Below, one piece after another: positions 62,525 to 64,000 of a DNA stretch of 64,000 nucleotides. The stretch's first letter is position 1. Each line of letters starts with the position of its first letter. The translations under genes were made by a program, and so were the position numbers. The notes beneath the pieces are model-generated. The model had not been told where the DNA came from. It worked only from the letters and a program-made list of their open reading frames with translations, and ran no database searches. The stretch comes from VXPQ01 sp965223485 (GTDB lineage Bacteria > Bacteroidota > Rhodothermia > Rhodothermales > VXPQ01), in contig OZ244993.1 in the NCBI GenBank assembly GCA_965223485.1, positions 1,736,001-1,800,000 on the forward strand, written 5' to 3'.

Positions 62525-64000
62525 CTATGGTTTCTGGACCAGCGTTGCCGGGATCGTCGTGCGGCCTTCATTCTCGGCGTCGCCTATGTCCCTGCGCGGC
62601 GCATCCCACTCAACGGGCGCCGGCTCGGGCACACGGCCTGATCCCCGGGGCGAAAAACGCAAAAACACGGCTCCTTCTTCAGGTATACGATCAAGAGGCA
62701 CGCGCACGCGGCTGCGCGTGTACACCAGCGTCTCCCGGCGGCCCAGCTCACGACCGTCCCCGTCGTACGCCACCACCTCGCCCGCAAAAGGACGATCCGC
62801 CGTCTCCAGCAAAAACGTCGCCGACATCGAACCTATAAACGATATCGATAACAGCGTAGCGCGTAGCTGCGAGGCCCCTTCGGCAGGTACGTACACCCCC
62901 GGAACGCGCATCGTCACGCGAGCCGTCTTCTCTCCCGTAACCTCCTCCGGCATTTGATCCGAACGGACATACTGACGAGGCTCGGACACCACATCGAAAA
63001 ACGCTGCGTAGCCTCGCTCAGACATGGCCCCGAGCACTTCCTCCTTCACCCCGTAACGAATAAGGCCCTTCTCTCCGGGCATCAAGACCAGAACACCCGG
63101 ATGAATGTCCACCACCTCGGACAAATCGCTCAGGTGCGATCCCGAAGCATCCTCAACCACTACCTCGCGGCCATTCTCCGTCGCCTCCGTATAGCCAAAA
63201 CGGGCCGACACGGATATCTCCAACGGGATAAGCGATGGATTCGACAACTCGAACACGCCGTGAGGCTTCTCCTCGGTCAAAAACGCAACATGAGGATAGA
63301 TGCTCAGGTTCTGCTCCTCGGTCAATCCGGCAGGAAGCTCCCTCGACGTGCTGAAACGCACCCCGCCCGGACCTATCGTGATCACCCGCTGTGCGGGGAC
63401 AACCCTCACCTCCACATCCACCGAATGCGTCTCCTCGCTCTCACCCGAACGAAGAATGATGTCCAGACTTCCCGCATACCGCCCCGAGACTGCGTCCGTA
63501 AGGTCCAGTTCGCCTCCGAAACGCAGGAGACGACAATCGGCCTCTGACAGCGTCACCTCCGTGTACAGACCCCCTATCGCCTGAGAAGAGAGCTGCTCGC
63601 ACGACTCTGCAAGCGACCACTGTGGCGAAAGAACGATCGAAGTAGCCTTGATGCCCCTCTCACGCCGGAGCACGACCGGTGACGCCAGCTCGATGGACAA
63701 ATCCATCTCCCCGTTCTCATCAAGCGCTTCGCCGCCACCCGGCGAAAGCGTCATACGGCCCGCATGATACGGTCCCGATACGTGCGTCGATATACCATCG
63801 GTCATCGGATCGAGCGACACCTGCGTCCCCGCCGACTGCACCCCGAAACGTAAGGGCGAGGCGCTTACCGTTACGCCAAGGGCTGTCGGCTCCACAAACG
63901 CCACAGAAGAAGACTCCGCCGGCGGCGGCGTAGATTCCGCTACGGGCGGAGAAGTGGTATCGACGGCAGAAACCACCTGTATGAAAAATGCAATGTGCAC
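62525..64000 (-). CDS. Second giant surface protein, C-terminal end only (continues beyond window)
   Basis: 491 residues are visible, open at the right edge. The sequence aligns end to end with the last ~480 residues of the first giant protein. IAFFIQVVSAVDTTSPPVAES corresponds to IAFFIEVAPAEEPTSPPVAGS. The DUF4402-like (ALGVTVSASPLRFGVQSAGT, LRFGGELDLTDAVSGRYAGS) and PapD-like (FELSNPSLIPLEISVSARFGYTE) domains match, and both end in ATLVQKP. It is thus a paralogue. Whether it also carries Ig repeats lies outside the window. Confidence 0.88.
   Translation of the reverse strand: MHIAFFIQVVSAVDTTSPPVAESTPPPAESSSVAFVEPTALGVTVSASPLRFGVQSAGTQVSLDPMTDGISTHVSGPYHAGRMTLSPGGGEALDENGEMDLSIELASPVVLRRERGIKATSIVLSPQWSLAESCEQLSSQAIGGLYTEVTLSEADCRLLRFGGELDLTDAVSGRYAGSLDIILRSGESEETHSVDVEVRVVPAQRVITIGPGGVRFSTSRELPAGLTEEQNLSIYPHVAFLTEEKPHGVFELSNPSLIPLEISVSARFGYTEATENGREVVVEDASGSHLSDLSEVVDIHPGVLVLMPGEKGLIRYGVKEEVLGAMSERGYAAFFDVVSEPRQYVRSDQMPEEVTGEKTARVTMRVPGVYVPAEGASQLRATLLSISFIGSMSATFLLETADRPFAGEVVAYDGDGRELGRRETLVYTRSRVRVPLDRIPEEGAVFLRFSPRGSGRVPEPAPVEWDAPRRDIGDAENEGRTTIPATLVQKP

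Overview
The window looks like bacterial chromosome from the Bacteroidota/Rhodothermota side of the tree. This is an inference from gene content: an EF-G paralogue with an NHLD G4 motif, a long GroES-like protein, a sugar dehydrogenase-PKD-cytochrome c-CBM fusion, sodium:solute symporters, a Tat-exported NHL protein and very large Ig-like surface proteins. No rRNA is present. One tRNA (CAU anticodon) lies near 24.3 kb.

Layout. 0-8.3 kb: ordinary genes on the plus strand (EF-G-like, a Fic AMPylase, exonuclease I, PurU, a lipoprotein, a VTT membrane protein, a nucleoside MFS permease). 8.3-14.7 kb: an accessory patch. It holds a 94-bp direct repeat flanking a 3.2-kb segment (a DUF2971-like ORF, an ankyrin fragment, a HEPN-zinc-ribbon gene), then a compact minus-strand operon (unknown 307-aa protein, P-loop NTPase, HARE-HTH/Mrr nuclease) that looks like an uncatalogued defence module. 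14.7-18.2 kb: a Tat NHL protein, a lipoprotein, a NupC-type transporter and DUF1761. 18.4-24.4 kb: a second defence patch (AlbA_2/Schlafen-type ATPase, patatin phospholipase, XRE-ImmA/IrrE protein with a truncated partner, and a type I R-M operon collapsed by deletion), ending at the 3' end of the tRNA gene. 24.5-37.4 kb: holB, an AAA ATPase, a fucose-isomerase-like enzyme, a GroES-like protein, a GT4 glycosyltransferase, an SSS symporter, a GH3 glycosidase and the multidomain dehydrogenase. 37.4-39.8 kb: a three-repeat glycine-zipper protein, its truncated paralogue and a mobile-element scar.

39.9-64 kb is the most unusual part. About 24 kb of minus-strand genes appear to form one functional block. 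In transcription order it holds: the C-terminus of one giant surface protein; a small winged helix; a histidine kinase fused to REC and OmpR-type DNA-binding domains; a second giant protein (about 3,770 aa after correcting one frameshift, with about 31 Ig-like repeats and a DUF4402-like plus PapD-chaperone-like tail); and an operon with a membrane-anchored protein, two ExbD/TolR-like proteins, a TonB-like protein, a TPR-type lipoprotein, a fimbrial-usher-like outer-membrane protein and one ExbB/TolQ/MotA-like proton channel. I propose this is a proton-motive-force-coupled relative of chaperone-usher export that displays a giant adhesin carrying its own pilin-like and chaperone-like domains. 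Four genes of this block carry small frame disruptions, so it is either decaying, switched by slippage, or affected by local sequence errors.

A degenerate intergenic repeat with a GTTTGCGCGCAAAC core occurs four times around this block, and two copies carry an IS21-like tandem end.
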